Of a stretch of DNA of 64,000 nt, positions 9,868-17,173 are shown piece after piece (the stretch's first letter is position 1; each line of letters opens with the position of its first letter). The notes under the pieces are model-generated. The model saw only the letters and a program-made list of their open reading frames with translations. It made no database searches and was not told the DNA's origin. A program made the translations under genes and the position numbers. The DNA comes from Paraburkholderia bryophila. GTDB lineage: Bacteria > Pseudomonadota > Gammaproteobacteria > Burkholderiales > Burkholderiaceae. Location: contig NZ_JACCAS010000002.1 in NCBI RefSeq assembly GCF_013409255.1, positions 1,798,001 through 1,862,000 on the forward strand, written 5' to 3'.

Positions 9868-10265
9868 TGTTTTCATTCTTGCTCATTGGTAGCTTGTCGC
9901 GACAGCTTGATGCCCGTACTCTCGTTGAGAACCTGGGCATTGTGCAACGTGAACAGGGCGAGCGGTATATCGCTTTTGGACCGACCGGCATGCAGGACGG
10001 GTGGATTGCCGTGCAGGCACTGCAGGATGCCGAAAAAGATTTTGAACCTGATGAGCTTGATAAGGTTAGGAAATTTATCGGGGATCCTTGGTTTCTTCTC
10101 GTTGAGGGACGAGACGGCAAAGCTAGATTCTCAGACAACTTCGTACTTGGCATTGAGCATCCCGAAACGCTTGTGATCGATAACGATCACGGACTCATTG
10201 ATAGAGCAGATACGGTCCAAAACATGATTCGAGACGGTCGGGTCTGGCTTGAAGTTAGTTCATGA
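9867..10265 (+). CDS. putative CDI immunity protein, module 3
   Basis: A 132-residue protein translationally coupled to the module 3 toxin fragment (TGATG). The sequence (YIAFGPTGMQDGWIAVQ, DPWFLLVEGRDGKARF) is unfamiliar to me but has the acidic, soluble character common among nuclease immunity proteins. Its TGA stop is in the same frame as the seam of module 4, which starts 6 bases later, so the modules are packed end to end with no intergenic DNA. The function is inferred from context. Confidence 0.65.
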   Translation: MFSFLLIGSLSRQLDARTLVENLGIVQREQGERYIAFGPTGMQDGWIAVQALQDAEKDFEPDELDKVRKFIGDPWFLLVEGRDGKARFSDNFVLGIEHPETLVIDNDHGLIDRADTVQNMIRDGRVWLEVSS

Positions 10266-10271
10266 CAAGGT

Positions 10272-10284
10272 GTTGCCACAAACA
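10272..10284 (+). repeat. toxin-swap seam, copy 4
   Basis: GTTGCCACAAACA, 6 bases after the stop of the module 3 immunity gene. It heads the fragment that carries the IS insertion. Confidence 0.8.
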
Positions 10285-10293
10285 ACACTCTAA

Positions 10294-11477
10294 GGAATGT
10301 CTGCAAAAGTCCTGGCATTGACGTCCGGGTGAACTATCTTGGGAAGAGGAAAGTTAGTTCAGGAGAGCCTTGATGACGCAATTAGGTCTTGGTCTGGATC
10401 TGTCAACGAAGCGTACGCGCAAACGGGAATTTCTCGATGAGATGCACCGAGTGGTACCGTGGTCAAGATTGATTGCGCTAATCGAGCCGCACTATCCCGC
10501 TGGTAAAACTGGACGGCCGCCGTTCCCGATCGCGACGATGCTGCAGATTCATTTTATGCAGCAGTGGTTTGGTCTGTCGGACCCTGCGATGGAAGAAGCG
10601 CTATATGACGTGCCGCTGTATCGCGACTTCGCGGGGCTAGACGGTGGCATGACGCGCTTGCCGGACGAGAGCACGATTCTGCGGTTCCGTCACCTGCTCG
10701 AAACTCACGGACTGGCGGTGCAAATGCTCGCGCTGGTCAACGAAATCCTGGTGGGGAAAGGCTTGATGCTCAAAACCGGTTCGGTGGTCGACGCCACTTT
10801 GATTTCGGCGCCCAGTTCGACGAAGAACGACTCCGGCACACGAGACCCGGAAATGCACCAGACGAAGAAGGGCAATCAATGGTACTTCGGGATGAAAGCG
10901 CATATCGGCGTGGACGCGGAGTCGGGCCTGGTTCACACGGTCATCGGCACGGCGGCGAACGTTCACGACATCAATGCAGCCGAAGCGTTGCTGCACGGCG
11001 ATGAAACGGATGTGTACGCTGATGCAGGATATCAGGGCATCGAAAAGCGTTGCGAGGCTGACGCAGTGCGCTGGCATGTCGCGATGAGACCAGGCAGGCG
11101 CAGACAACTGGACTTACGTGATCGTCTGGACGCGATATACGATCAGATCGAACGCCTGAAGGCTGGCATCCGCGCCAAGGTCGAACATCCATTCCGAGTC
11201 CTCAAGCGGCAGTTTGGCTACACGAAGACCCGGTATCGTGGTTTGATGAAAAACACTGCCCAGATCATGACGCTGTTTGCTCTAGGCAATCTGTGGATGG
11301 CGCGCAAAGCTTTGCGAAAAACCTGAAACACCAGAAGGTGGAAGCTCCGGGTCCCAGCAAACGTCGCCCGGCACGACGCAATAGCCGGGCGACCAACGTC
11401 TCAAGAAATTCTCAACGCTGACACCGTGCAGGAAGCAAAAGGTCGGCGCTCCAAAAAACGGGTTATGCAGACCCTCC
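10294..11477 (+). mobile_element. IS5-family insertion sequence, 1184 bp, complete
   Basis: The left end GGAATGTCTGCAAAAGTCC (10294-10312) and the reverse complement of the right end GGAGGGTCTGCATAACCCG (11459-11477) are imperfect inverted repeats sharing GGA..GTCTGCA. Both ends are flanked by CTAA (10290-10293 and 11478-11481), a 4-base duplication of the YTAR type expected for IS5-family elements. One transposase ORF fills most of the element. About 150 bases follow it, containing a short hairpin-forming GC-rich stretch (GTCGCCCGGC / GCCGGGCGAC near 11363-11393). The intact ends and exact duplication suggest a fairly recent insertion. Confidence 0.88.
10373..11326 (+). CDS. IS5-family transposase (DDE)
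   Basis: A 317-residue transposase of the usual length for the IS5 subgroup. The N-terminal domain contains RPPFPIATMLQIHFMQQWFG and LPDESTILRFRH, both characteristic of the family. The acidic triad is visible as D in SVVDATLISAP, D in VYADAGYQG and E in RAKVEHPFRVLKRQFG. The ATG at 10373 is preceded by CAGGAGAG and is preferred to the TTG just upstream. The ORF is full length without internal stops, so the element is probably still competent. Confidence 0.93.
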   Translation: MTQLGLGLDLSTKRTRKREFLDEMHRVVPWSRLIALIEPHYPAGKTGRPPFPIATMLQIHFMQQWFGLSDPAMEEALYDVPLYRDFAGLDGGMTRLPDESTILRFRHLLETHGLAVQMLALVNEILVGKGLMLKTGSVVDATLISAPSSTKNDSGTRDPEMHQTKKGNQWYFGMKAHIGVDAESGLVHTVIGTAANVHDINAAEALLHGDETDVYADAGYQGIEKRCEADAVRWHVAMRPGRRRQLDLRDRLDAIYDQIERLKAGIRAKVEHPFRVLKRQFGYTKTRYRGLMKNTAQIMTLFALGNLWMARKALRKT

Positions 11478-11575
11478 CTAAGTTTCGGTCCGACTACGGC
11501 GATGATCAAGCGCTCCCTGTCGAGTTTGAATAGCGGTTCGTTATGGACACCGGATAGCTTTCGTTGAGTTTTTGA

Positions 11576-11588
11576 GTTGCCACAAACA
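11576..11588 (+). repeat. toxin-swap seam, copy 5
   Basis: GTTGCCACAAACA, directly after an in-frame TGA, heading the truncated module 5. Confidence 0.8.
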
Positions 11589-11788
11589 CGGGTAACTTGC
11601 CCACAGGCGAAAAGGTGTTTACTTCGTCTGATCCCATGGTCGGAGATACCGTCGATTCTCCAGAGAAAGCACTTCCCGGGACGGTCAAGGACGTCAATGT
11701 GCCCATTCAGAATCAGACACTTGGATTGTCCTCTGACTTAGATATCGTGCTCAATAACGGGGATGTCATCGAGGTGAAGTCTGGATGA
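11576..11788 (+). pseudogene. truncated duplicate of the module 3 toxin tip, module 5
   Basis: The frame opens after a TGA (11573-11575) with V-A-T-N-T and follows module 3 almost base for base for about 200 bases, with a few substitutions (for example ANT to VDS). It stops at TGA 11786-11788 right after EVKSG, where module 3 continues with GGGKG. The catalytic EVK is kept, but the last 60 or so residues and any immunity gene are missing. Sequence similarity to module 3 ends exactly there, 46 bases before the convergent hipA stop. It marks the degraded end of the orphan array. Confidence 0.8.
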
Positions 11789-11834
11789 GACGAACCCGGC
11801 CTTGCCAGTCCCGCTTGCGAGGCCGCCTCGCCAA

Positions 11835-13175
11835 TTACCGAACCGTCGCAGCCAGCAATCTATCCCGTTGCCTCTCAAGCCCGCTCAGAATCGACTCCGC
11901 GAGTCCATCTGGAAAACGCGGAGGCACTTGCTTACTCACCGCACTGATCACCCCATCAGTCGCATCAACCACTTCCTCAATGATCTCCTGCGCAGCCACC
12001 TTCCCTAACCCAACTTGCCGAGCCTGTTCAATCCAATGCCGCCCTTGAATCCTGTCGATCAGATAGTGATTCGTGCTGTCACGAACCGCCATTGCCATTT
12101 TGGCCTTCTGACGGGCAATCTGATTCCTTCCCGAACCGATGATCGGATGCGCGGATAGCACGTCGTAAAGCGGTGTTGACCGATACCGCCCGCCCGGCAA
12201 ATGAAAAATGCTGAAGTTCTTCGCGTGCCCGTCCGTCGCCGCGAGTAGCCAGAACACCAATTGCGTCTTGAAAAATTGCAGCCGATCCTGATCGGCATTC
12301 TCTGAACCGAGCAAGACGTCCATGATCTCGGCGATGCCAGGGCCGCCATCGGCCTGATACTTCAGATGCGACGGTCGCCCGGTAGCCTGGCACATGTCCT
12401 CCTGCGGAAGACGCACGATCCAGCGAGCGTCGCTCGATAGCCTGCGATCAAAGCGTTCGACGACGAGTGCTTTCTGATCCTCGAATGTAGCCACTTCGCA
12501 ATTCGCCACAGGCAGTCCATAAGCCGCGACGATTTTGGCGCACAACCACTCGTTCTCAATCGATGTGCGCATGTCCGCTTGCATATTCCCAACCAGCCCG
12601 AGTGGCAGCTTGAAGATATGCGTGGTTGGCGTGCTACCTGTCGGGTAGATCCATTCCCCGTCACGGCGCAACAATGCGGTTTTCTCCTGCGCGCCGGCAA
12701 TCGATAAGCGCAGATCCGCACCATCGTCGTATTGGCCGAGTGGGGCCGCAGCGGTTGCATTGCGCAGAAGCTGTGCGATCTCCGACTCGGAGAGCGGCGC
12801 GCCGGAGATACCGTAAAGGTCGGTGGGTTTTTCATCCACCGGGAGTAACTGGATGGCGCCGACGCAATCGCGGCCAAGCGCGACCAGCAGATCGAACGCA
12901 TTCGTGCTGCCTGTACGGTGTCGCTGAGCTAGCCGCCGCCGAATGGCATCGTTGTCTGGAAGCAGATTGTCGAAGAACGCGCTCACCAGGTCGCCCCGAT
13001 AAGGCTGATTGCCGGGTGTGAATGGCATCGACAAGGACAGCGGGCGCCCCTGTTCATCGCCGATCCACGTGTCGAAATAACTTAAACGCTCACCGTCACG
13101 CGCTCTTTCCCAATAGCCGACGGGGATACCGTTCATCCAGATGTCGAGTCGTTGCGTCTGAGCGCGGCGCGCCAT
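11835..13175 (-). CDS. hipA: HipA-type serine/threonine kinase toxin
   Basis: A 446-residue protein close in layout to Escherichia coli HipA. It has an N-terminal subdomain (about 1-110), the phosphoserine-loop region LSIAGAQEKTALL (about 157-169), and a kinase core with LPQEDMCQ (256-263). The catalytic DGHAKN is at 315-320 and the metal-binding LYDVLSA near 336-342. In the known family the kinase phosphorylates glutamyl-tRNA synthetase and induces persistence; phosphorylation of the conserved loop serine (here about S158) is autoinhibitory. It starts 2 bases after the hipB stop, so the two are one operon. All key residues are present, so it looks functional. The gene ends facing the degraded CDI array. 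Confidence 0.93.
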   Translation of the reverse strand: MARRAQTQRLDIWMNGIPVGYWERARDGERLSYFDTWIGDEQGRPLSLSMPFTPGNQPYRGDLVSAFFDNLLPDNDAIRRRLAQRHRTGSTNAFDLLVALGRDCVGAIQLLPVDEKPTDLYGISGAPLSESEIAQLLRNATAAAPLGQYDDGADLRLSIAGAQEKTALLRRDGEWIYPTGSTPTTHIFKLPLGLVGNMQADMRTSIENEWLCAKIVAAYGLPVANCEVATFEDQKALVVERFDRRLSSDARWIVRLPQEDMCQATGRPSHLKYQADGGPGIAEIMDVLLGSENADQDRLQFFKTQLVFWLLAATDGHAKNFSIFHLPGGRYRSTPLYDVLSAHPIIGSGRNQIARQKAKMAMAVRDSTNHYLIDRIQGRHWIEQARQVGLGKVAAQEIIEEVVDATDGVISAVSKQVPPRFPDGLAESILSGLERQRDRLLAATVR

Positions 13176-13177
13176 GA

Positions 13178-13507
13178 TTACCAGTTTTCCTTTTTCTTTT
13201 TGGCCGTGACTGGCCGGACTTTCTTGACCGCCGGGGCGGATCGTTGACGTTTCGGTGTGGCAACCGACGCAGATTCGCTACTCGCTGCGGCCAGCGTTTG
13301 ACTTAATCGCAAATCCACATTGAGCAGACGCATGACCTTAAAAATACGTTCGACGCTGGCCGCTGCGGGATTGGCCTCCAGTTGCGCGTAGCTTTGCTGG
13401 GTGATGCCTAACAGTTCGGCGACCGCCGCTTGAGTGAGTCCCGCGGACTTGCGAAAGCCCTGCAAGATGGGCCGGAGCTGACTCGGCGTTTTGATAGCGT
13501 AATCCAT
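13178..13507 (-). CDS. hipB: HipB-type antitoxin and autorepressor
   Basis: A 109-residue protein with a Cro/C1-type helix-turn-helix near residues 20-75 (SAGLTQAAVAELLGITQQSY). It has an unusually long Ala/Lys-rich tail ending KKKKENW; the C-terminal Trp recalls the flexible tail of Escherichia coli HipB. By family knowledge it binds HipA and the operators in front of the operon. It is the first gene of hipBA. The start ATG at 13507 is followed upstream by four regularly spaced palindromes (13528-13624). Confidence 0.9.
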   Translation of the reverse strand: MDYAIKTPSQLRPILQGFRKSAGLTQAAVAELLGITQQSYAQLEANPAAASVERIFKVMRLLNVDLRLSQTLAAASSESASVATPKRQRSAPAVKKVRPVTAKKKKENW

Positions 13508-13527
13508 GGGATTATCTTCGGTCTCAT

Positions 13528-13624
13528 ACAGTCTTTAAACTGTACCACACAAATACAGCCTGAAAGCTGTAATTAATATAAACAGTCTATGGGCTGTATT
13601 TTGTTTAAACAGTACATAGACTGT
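13528..13624 (-). promoter_or_regulatory. four hipBA operators, ACAG-N8-CTGT, 27-bp period
   Basis: Four 16-bp palindromes fit ACAG(N8)CTGT exactly: 13528-13543, 13555-13570, 13582-13597 and 13609-13624. Their centres are exactly 27 bp apart. They occupy the only promoter space in front of hipB, which makes them the likely HipB operators. The half-site differs from the TATCC(N8)GGATA of E. coli, but the four-site layout is analogous. Confidence 0.8.
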
Positions 13625-13734
13625 TAAATGAAGAACGCCAGCAGGGCTGCTTCATCACGCCACCCCGAGCAGCCTCAAAGACTCTGCGGTATAAATACCC
13701 CTCCGCGTCCCCCGCAAAAACCTCCAGCCCAATC

Positions 13735-14346
13735 ATGTCCCACTACTTCTACAACCCCGCCACTGGCCACGGCCTCCCGCACGATCCATTCAAAGCCATC
13801 GTCGCACCACGCCTGATCGGCTGGATCGCGTCACGCGATACAGAAGACACTCTAAACCTCGCCCCCTACAGCTTCTTCGGCGCCTTCGCGAGCTTCCCGC
13901 CGATCATCGGTTTCTGCAGCGAAGGCCGCAAAGACAGCATCGCCAACATCGAAGCCACGGGCGAATTCGTCTGGAACCTCGCGACCAAGCCGCTCGCCGA
14001 GCAGATGAACCGCTCATCCGCCCCTGTCCCGCCGCATATCGACGAATTCGAACTCGCCGGCCTCACCGCCGCGCCGGGCCGCAACGTGAACGTGCCGCAC
14101 GTCGCCGAATCGCCGGCCGCGCTCGAATGCAAGCTGCTGCAAGTGGTACGTCTGCATACGCTCGACGGCACGCCGATGGACAACTATCTTTCGCTCGGCC
14201 AGGTGGTCGGTGTTCACATCAACGAGGCTTATCTGAAAGACGGTCTGTTCGACACGCACGCCGCGCAGCCGATCATGCGCGCGGGCTATCGCGCGGACTA
14301 CGCGGAAATCGGCGACATGTTCCAGATGTTCCGCCCGACCGCATAG
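13735..14346 (+). CDS. flavin reductase-like (FMN-binding split barrel) protein
   Basis: A 203-residue protein with the flavin-reductase-like fold. The pattern is an N-terminal RLIGWIASRD strand, NLAPYSFFGAFASFPPIIGFCS, an SIANIEATGEFVWNL segment, and a C-terminal YLSLGQVVGVHINEAYLKDGLFD. Members of this family bind FMN and either reduce flavin for a partner oxygenase or act as small oxidoreductases; no partner oxygenase is visible nearby. The start ATG at 13735 gives a protein of normal length. The divergent hipBA operators lie just upstream, so the two may share the intergenic region. The next gene is a cupin 98 bases downstream. Confidence 0.82.
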   Translation: MSHYFYNPATGHGLPHDPFKAIVAPRLIGWIASRDTEDTLNLAPYSFFGAFASFPPIIGFCSEGRKDSIANIEATGEFVWNLATKPLAEQMNRSSAPVPPHIDEFELAGLTAAPGRNVNVPHVAESPAALECKLLQVVRLHTLDGTPMDNYLSLGQVVGVHINEAYLKDGLFDTHAAQPIMRAGYRADYAEIGDMFQMFRPTA

Positions 14347-14444
14347 CGCAAAACCCCTCCGCGCAAACTGGCCCGCTTGATGCTTGCAACCGACGCTCCA
14401 ACGCGTCGTTTTCAACTGCCGGCTCACTCTCCAGGAGCGCGATC

Positions 14445-14879
14445 ATGTCCACCGAATTCGCCACGCAGTTCAGCCACATCCGTCCGCAAGACACGTCCTA
14501 CGAGGATCAGGGTCTTCGCGACTTTTTTCTCTACCGCGATTTAGGCATTGCACAGGCGACCGGCGGCAAGGTCCTCGCGCAACTCGTCAAGGCGAATCAC
14601 GCACCAGAGCAAGGCACCGGCTGGCACCGTCATGAGGCCGATTTCCACATTGTGATCATGCTGAAGGGCTGGGCGCGCTTCATGTACGGCGACAAGGAGA
14701 CGCTCGTCGCCGCCGGCGATTGCGTGCATCAGGCGCCGGGGATCGTCCACTATCTGTTCGATTACTCGGAGGATATGGAGTACATCGAGATCGTGTCGCC
14801 GGCGGATTTCAAATCGATCGACGCCGACGGTCCGTGCGAGGTGCCGGCCGTCAAGCCATGGAAGAGCGTCGCGGCTTAA
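14445..14879 (+). CDS. cupin-domain protein
   Basis: A 144-residue single-domain cupin. GTGWHRHEADFHIVIMLKGW (about 63-82) gives the first metal-binding motif with two His and a Glu, and APGIVHYLFD supplies the later His. The enzyme or sensor role cannot be told from sequence. The ATG at 14445 follows CCAGGAGCG; the longer open frame from 14127 overlaps the previous gene and is unlikely to be used. The gene ends inside a strong hairpin. Confidence 0.8.
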   Translation: MSTEFATQFSHIRPQDTSYEDQGLRDFFLYRDLGIAQATGGKVLAQLVKANHAPEQGTGWHRHEADFHIVIMLKGWARFMYGDKETLVAAGDCVHQAPGIVHYLFDYSEDMEYIEIVSPADFKSIDADGPCEVPAVKPWKSVAA

Positions 14880-14892
14880 GCCGCGACGTTTT
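14867..14892 (+). terminator. rho-independent terminator overlapping the cupin stop
   Basis: A perfect stem CGTCGCGGC / GCCGCGACG with loop TTAA, followed by TTTTAG. The stop codon TAA forms part of the loop. It faces the convergent phaZ gene. Confidence 0.7.
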
Positions 14893-14901
14893 AGCTTTAA
14901 G

Positions 14902-16287
14902 TTAAGCCGAGCCGCCGCCACCCACGCGGCGGGTAGCCACCGACACATCCACCACCGCCGCCGCAACCGGCGCCGCAGCGATCACCTCGGCCGCGGTGGC
15001 CGCCGGCACTGACACCGGCTGAATCGTCCGCGCCTTCGAACTCACCAGCACCGCGCGCGGCTCGTTGTCGTAAATCACGGCCCGCACGCGCGGATAAATC
15101 TGCCGCTCCCAGCGATGCCCATTGAACACACCGTAATGCCCCACGCCGGTCTGCACATGATGCGTCTTCAGATACGGCCGTAACTTGTCGCACATATCCT
15201 GCGCGGCGAGCGTTTGCCCGACCGCGCAGATATCGTCCTTTTCCCCCTCAACGGTCAGCAACGCGGTGCGACGAATCTTCGACGGCTCCACGAGACGTCC
15301 CGCCACCTCAAGTTCATGCAACGGCAACGCATGCCGCTGAAAAACCGTATCGACGGTCTCCAGATAGAAATCGGCGGTGAGGTCCATCGTCGCGAAATAC
15401 TCTTCGTAGAAGGTGTGAATCGTGTCGGCCTTCGCCGGATCGCCTTTCGCGCGCTCGTAATACATCGTCTCGAACGAGTCGAGATGCCGGCCGAGATTCA
15501 TCGACATGAACGCGGTCAACTGCATGAAGCCCGGATATACGCGCCGCTGCGCGCCCGCGAAACCGAACGGCACCGCGCTGATCAGGTTCTTCTCGAACCA
15601 TTCGAGCGGTTTGCTTTTGGCCAGTTCGTTGACGCGCGTCGGGTTGATGCGCGTATCGAGCGGACCGGCCATCAGCGTCATGCTGGCCGGCTGCGCGGGA
15701 TGATCGTCGGCGGCCATCAGCGCGACCGCCGACAGCGCGGCAACGGTCGGCTGGCACACAGCCAGCAGATGCGCGCCGGGGCCGATCGTCTCCGTAAAGT
15801 CGATCACGTGCCGCACGTATTCGTCGAAGCCGAAGCGGCCTTCGCTCAGCGGCACATCGCGCGGGTTGTGCCAGTCGGTGATATAGACGTCGTGTTCGGC
15901 CAGCATGGTGCGCACGGTGCCGCGCAACAGCGTCGCGAAGTGGCCCGACATCGGCGCGATCACCAGCACGCGCGGTTGCGGCGTCGAGAGCGTGGTGTCC
16001 TTGCGAAAATGCAGCAGCGAACAAAACGGCGTGTGCGCGGCGACCTCTTCGACGATCGCCACCGGTTTGCCTTCCGTCACCACACTGTCGATGCCGAACG
16101 GCGGCCGCACGGGCGTCAGTCCGGCCAGCGTCATCAACTCGCAGGCCGCTCGCATCGAACGTCCGTGCGATGTTTCACCGAACGCGGGCCATGCGTCGAG
16201 CGAGTGAATCATCAGGGCCGCGCTATGCCGCATCGGCAGCATCATGTCGGCAAAGGCCTGGTATGTGGGATATGCGAACAGGTTCAT
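14902..16287 (-). CDS. phaZ: intracellular polyhydroxybutyrate depolymerase
   Basis: A 461-residue protein matching PhaZ-type intracellular PHB depolymerases. An alpha/beta hydrolase core has the Cys nucleophile in the lipase-box-like LAVCQPTVA, a late Asp in TVEGEKDDICA and a catalytic His in GVGHYGVFNG. By family knowledge it releases 3-hydroxybutyrate from storage granules. Family members begin MNLFAYP, so the start at 16287 is preferred to the open frame reaching 16392. The Ala/Val-rich C-terminal tail is low complexity. It is convergent with the cupin gene. Confidence 0.9.
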   Translation of the reverse strand: MNLFAYPTYQAFADMMLPMRHSAALMIHSLDAWPAFGETSHGRSMRAACELMTLAGLTPVRPPFGIDSVVTEGKPVAIVEEVAAHTPFCSLLHFRKDTTLSTPQPRVLVIAPMSGHFATLLRGTVRTMLAEHDVYITDWHNPRDVPLSEGRFGFDEYVRHVIDFTETIGPGAHLLAVCQPTVAALSAVALMAADDHPAQPASMTLMAGPLDTRINPTRVNELAKSKPLEWFEKNLISAVPFGFAGAQRRVYPGFMQLTAFMSMNLGRHLDSFETMYYERAKGDPAKADTIHTFYEEYFATMDLTADFYLETVDTVFQRHALPLHELEVAGRLVEPSKIRRTALLTVEGEKDDICAVGQTLAAQDMCDKLRPYLKTHHVQTGVGHYGVFNGHRWERQIYPRVRAVIYDNEPRAVLVSSKARTIQPVSVPAATAAEVIAAAPVAAAVVDVSVATRRVGGGGSA

Positions 16288-16506
16288 AACCTTCGCACGA
16301 GTGCTGAAGAGGATGGAACCCACATAGAGGCAAGTCATGTGCCAATCATGCAAGCGCACACGTGCAACCGCTGCTGCACATTGGCATAGCATTTGCGCTG
16401 TTCAGGGCAACGGGCCGAAATTGCCGCGCTTTGGTGCGTGCGCGCACGGCAACGTGCATACAGCGCGTCAGGCGACGGCCGAACGCGTCATCTGGAGGAG
16501 AATCGT

Positions 16507-17160
16507 ATGGCGAATACCACGCTCACTATCAGCAGCAAGAACTATTCGTCGTGGTCGTTGCGCGGCTGGCTGCTGACGCGCTTCAGCGGCCTGCCGTTCG
16601 ACGAGATCGTGATGCCGATCGACGACCCGGCGGCGCGCGCCGAATTGCTGCTGCTGTCGCCGTCGATTCTGGTGCCGTGCCTCGTTCACGATGGCATCAA
16701 GGTGTGGGACACACTGGCTATCGCGGAGTATCTGAACGAGTTGAAGCCGGAAGCGGCGCTGCTGCCGAAAGACATTCGCGCGCGGGCGCATTGCCGTTCG
16801 ATTTGCGGCGAGATGCATTCGGGTTTCGGTTCGCTGCGCTCGGCGCTGCCGATGAACCTGAAAGCGCATTTTCCGGGCTTCAAGGTATGGGCGCGCGCGC
16901 AGTCGGATATCGACCGGATCGTGACGATCTGGAGCGACTGCCTGAAGCAGTACGGCGGCCCGTTTCTGTTCGGCGAGCGCAGCGCGGCGGACGCGATGTA
17001 CGCGCCCGTGGTCACGCGTTTCGTGACTTACGACGTCAAGCTCGATCCGGAGATCGTCGACTACGGGCAGCGGATCATGGCGCTGCCCGAGATGCAGGCG
17101 TGGATTGCCGACGCGCAGCAGGAAGTGGAAGAGATCGACGAACTGGACGTCGAGTTTTAA
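16507..17160 (+). CDS. glutathione S-transferase family protein
   Basis: A 217-residue protein with a thioredoxin-like N-terminal domain (about 1-80: SKNYSSWSLRGWLL, ILVPCLVHDGIKVWDTLAIAEYL) and a helical C-terminal domain (about 90-210). The cis-Pro (LVPC) and the D-T-L in place of the usual E/D-S motif fit the glutathione site. The start at 16507 is set by GGAGGAGAAT. It is monocistronic, between divergent phaZ and the convergent chemoreceptor. The substrate is unknown. Confidence 0.85.
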   Translation: MANTTLTISSKNYSSWSLRGWLLTRFSGLPFDEIVMPIDDPAARAELLLLSPSILVPCLVHDGIKVWDTLAIAEYLNELKPEAALLPKDIRARAHCRSICGEMHSGFGSLRSALPMNLKAHFPGFKVWARAQSDIDRIVTIWSDCLKQYGGPFLFGERSAADAMYAPVVTRFVTYDVKLDPEIVDYGQRIMALPEMQAWIADAQQEVEEIDELDVEF

Positions 17161-17173
17161 CGACCGCTAGTGC

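Larger units (their letters stand above)
10272..11575 (+). pseudogene. orphan CdiA toxin-tip remnant, module 4, interrupted by an IS
   Basis: The seam V-A-T-N-N-T-L is read from 10272 to the CTAA at 10290-10293, where an IS5-family element begins. Removing bases 10294-11477 and one CTAA copy joins the frame to 11482 onward, giving a continuous reading of about 35 residues that ends at the TGA at 11573-11575, immediately before the next seam. The remnant is short even when restored, so most of its toxin sequence and its immunity gene had been lost or never followed it. Confidence 0.65.

Noticed and set aside
13528..13624. Evenly spaced repeats in front of hipB as a CRISPR-like array
   Set aside because: The repeats are 16-bp palindromes with only 11-bp gaps and there are no cas genes; they are better read as operators.
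13628..13816. Short ORF overlapping the start of the flavin reductase-like gene
   Set aside because: It is Pro/Ser-rich, lacks a ribosome site and overlaps a real gene in another frame.
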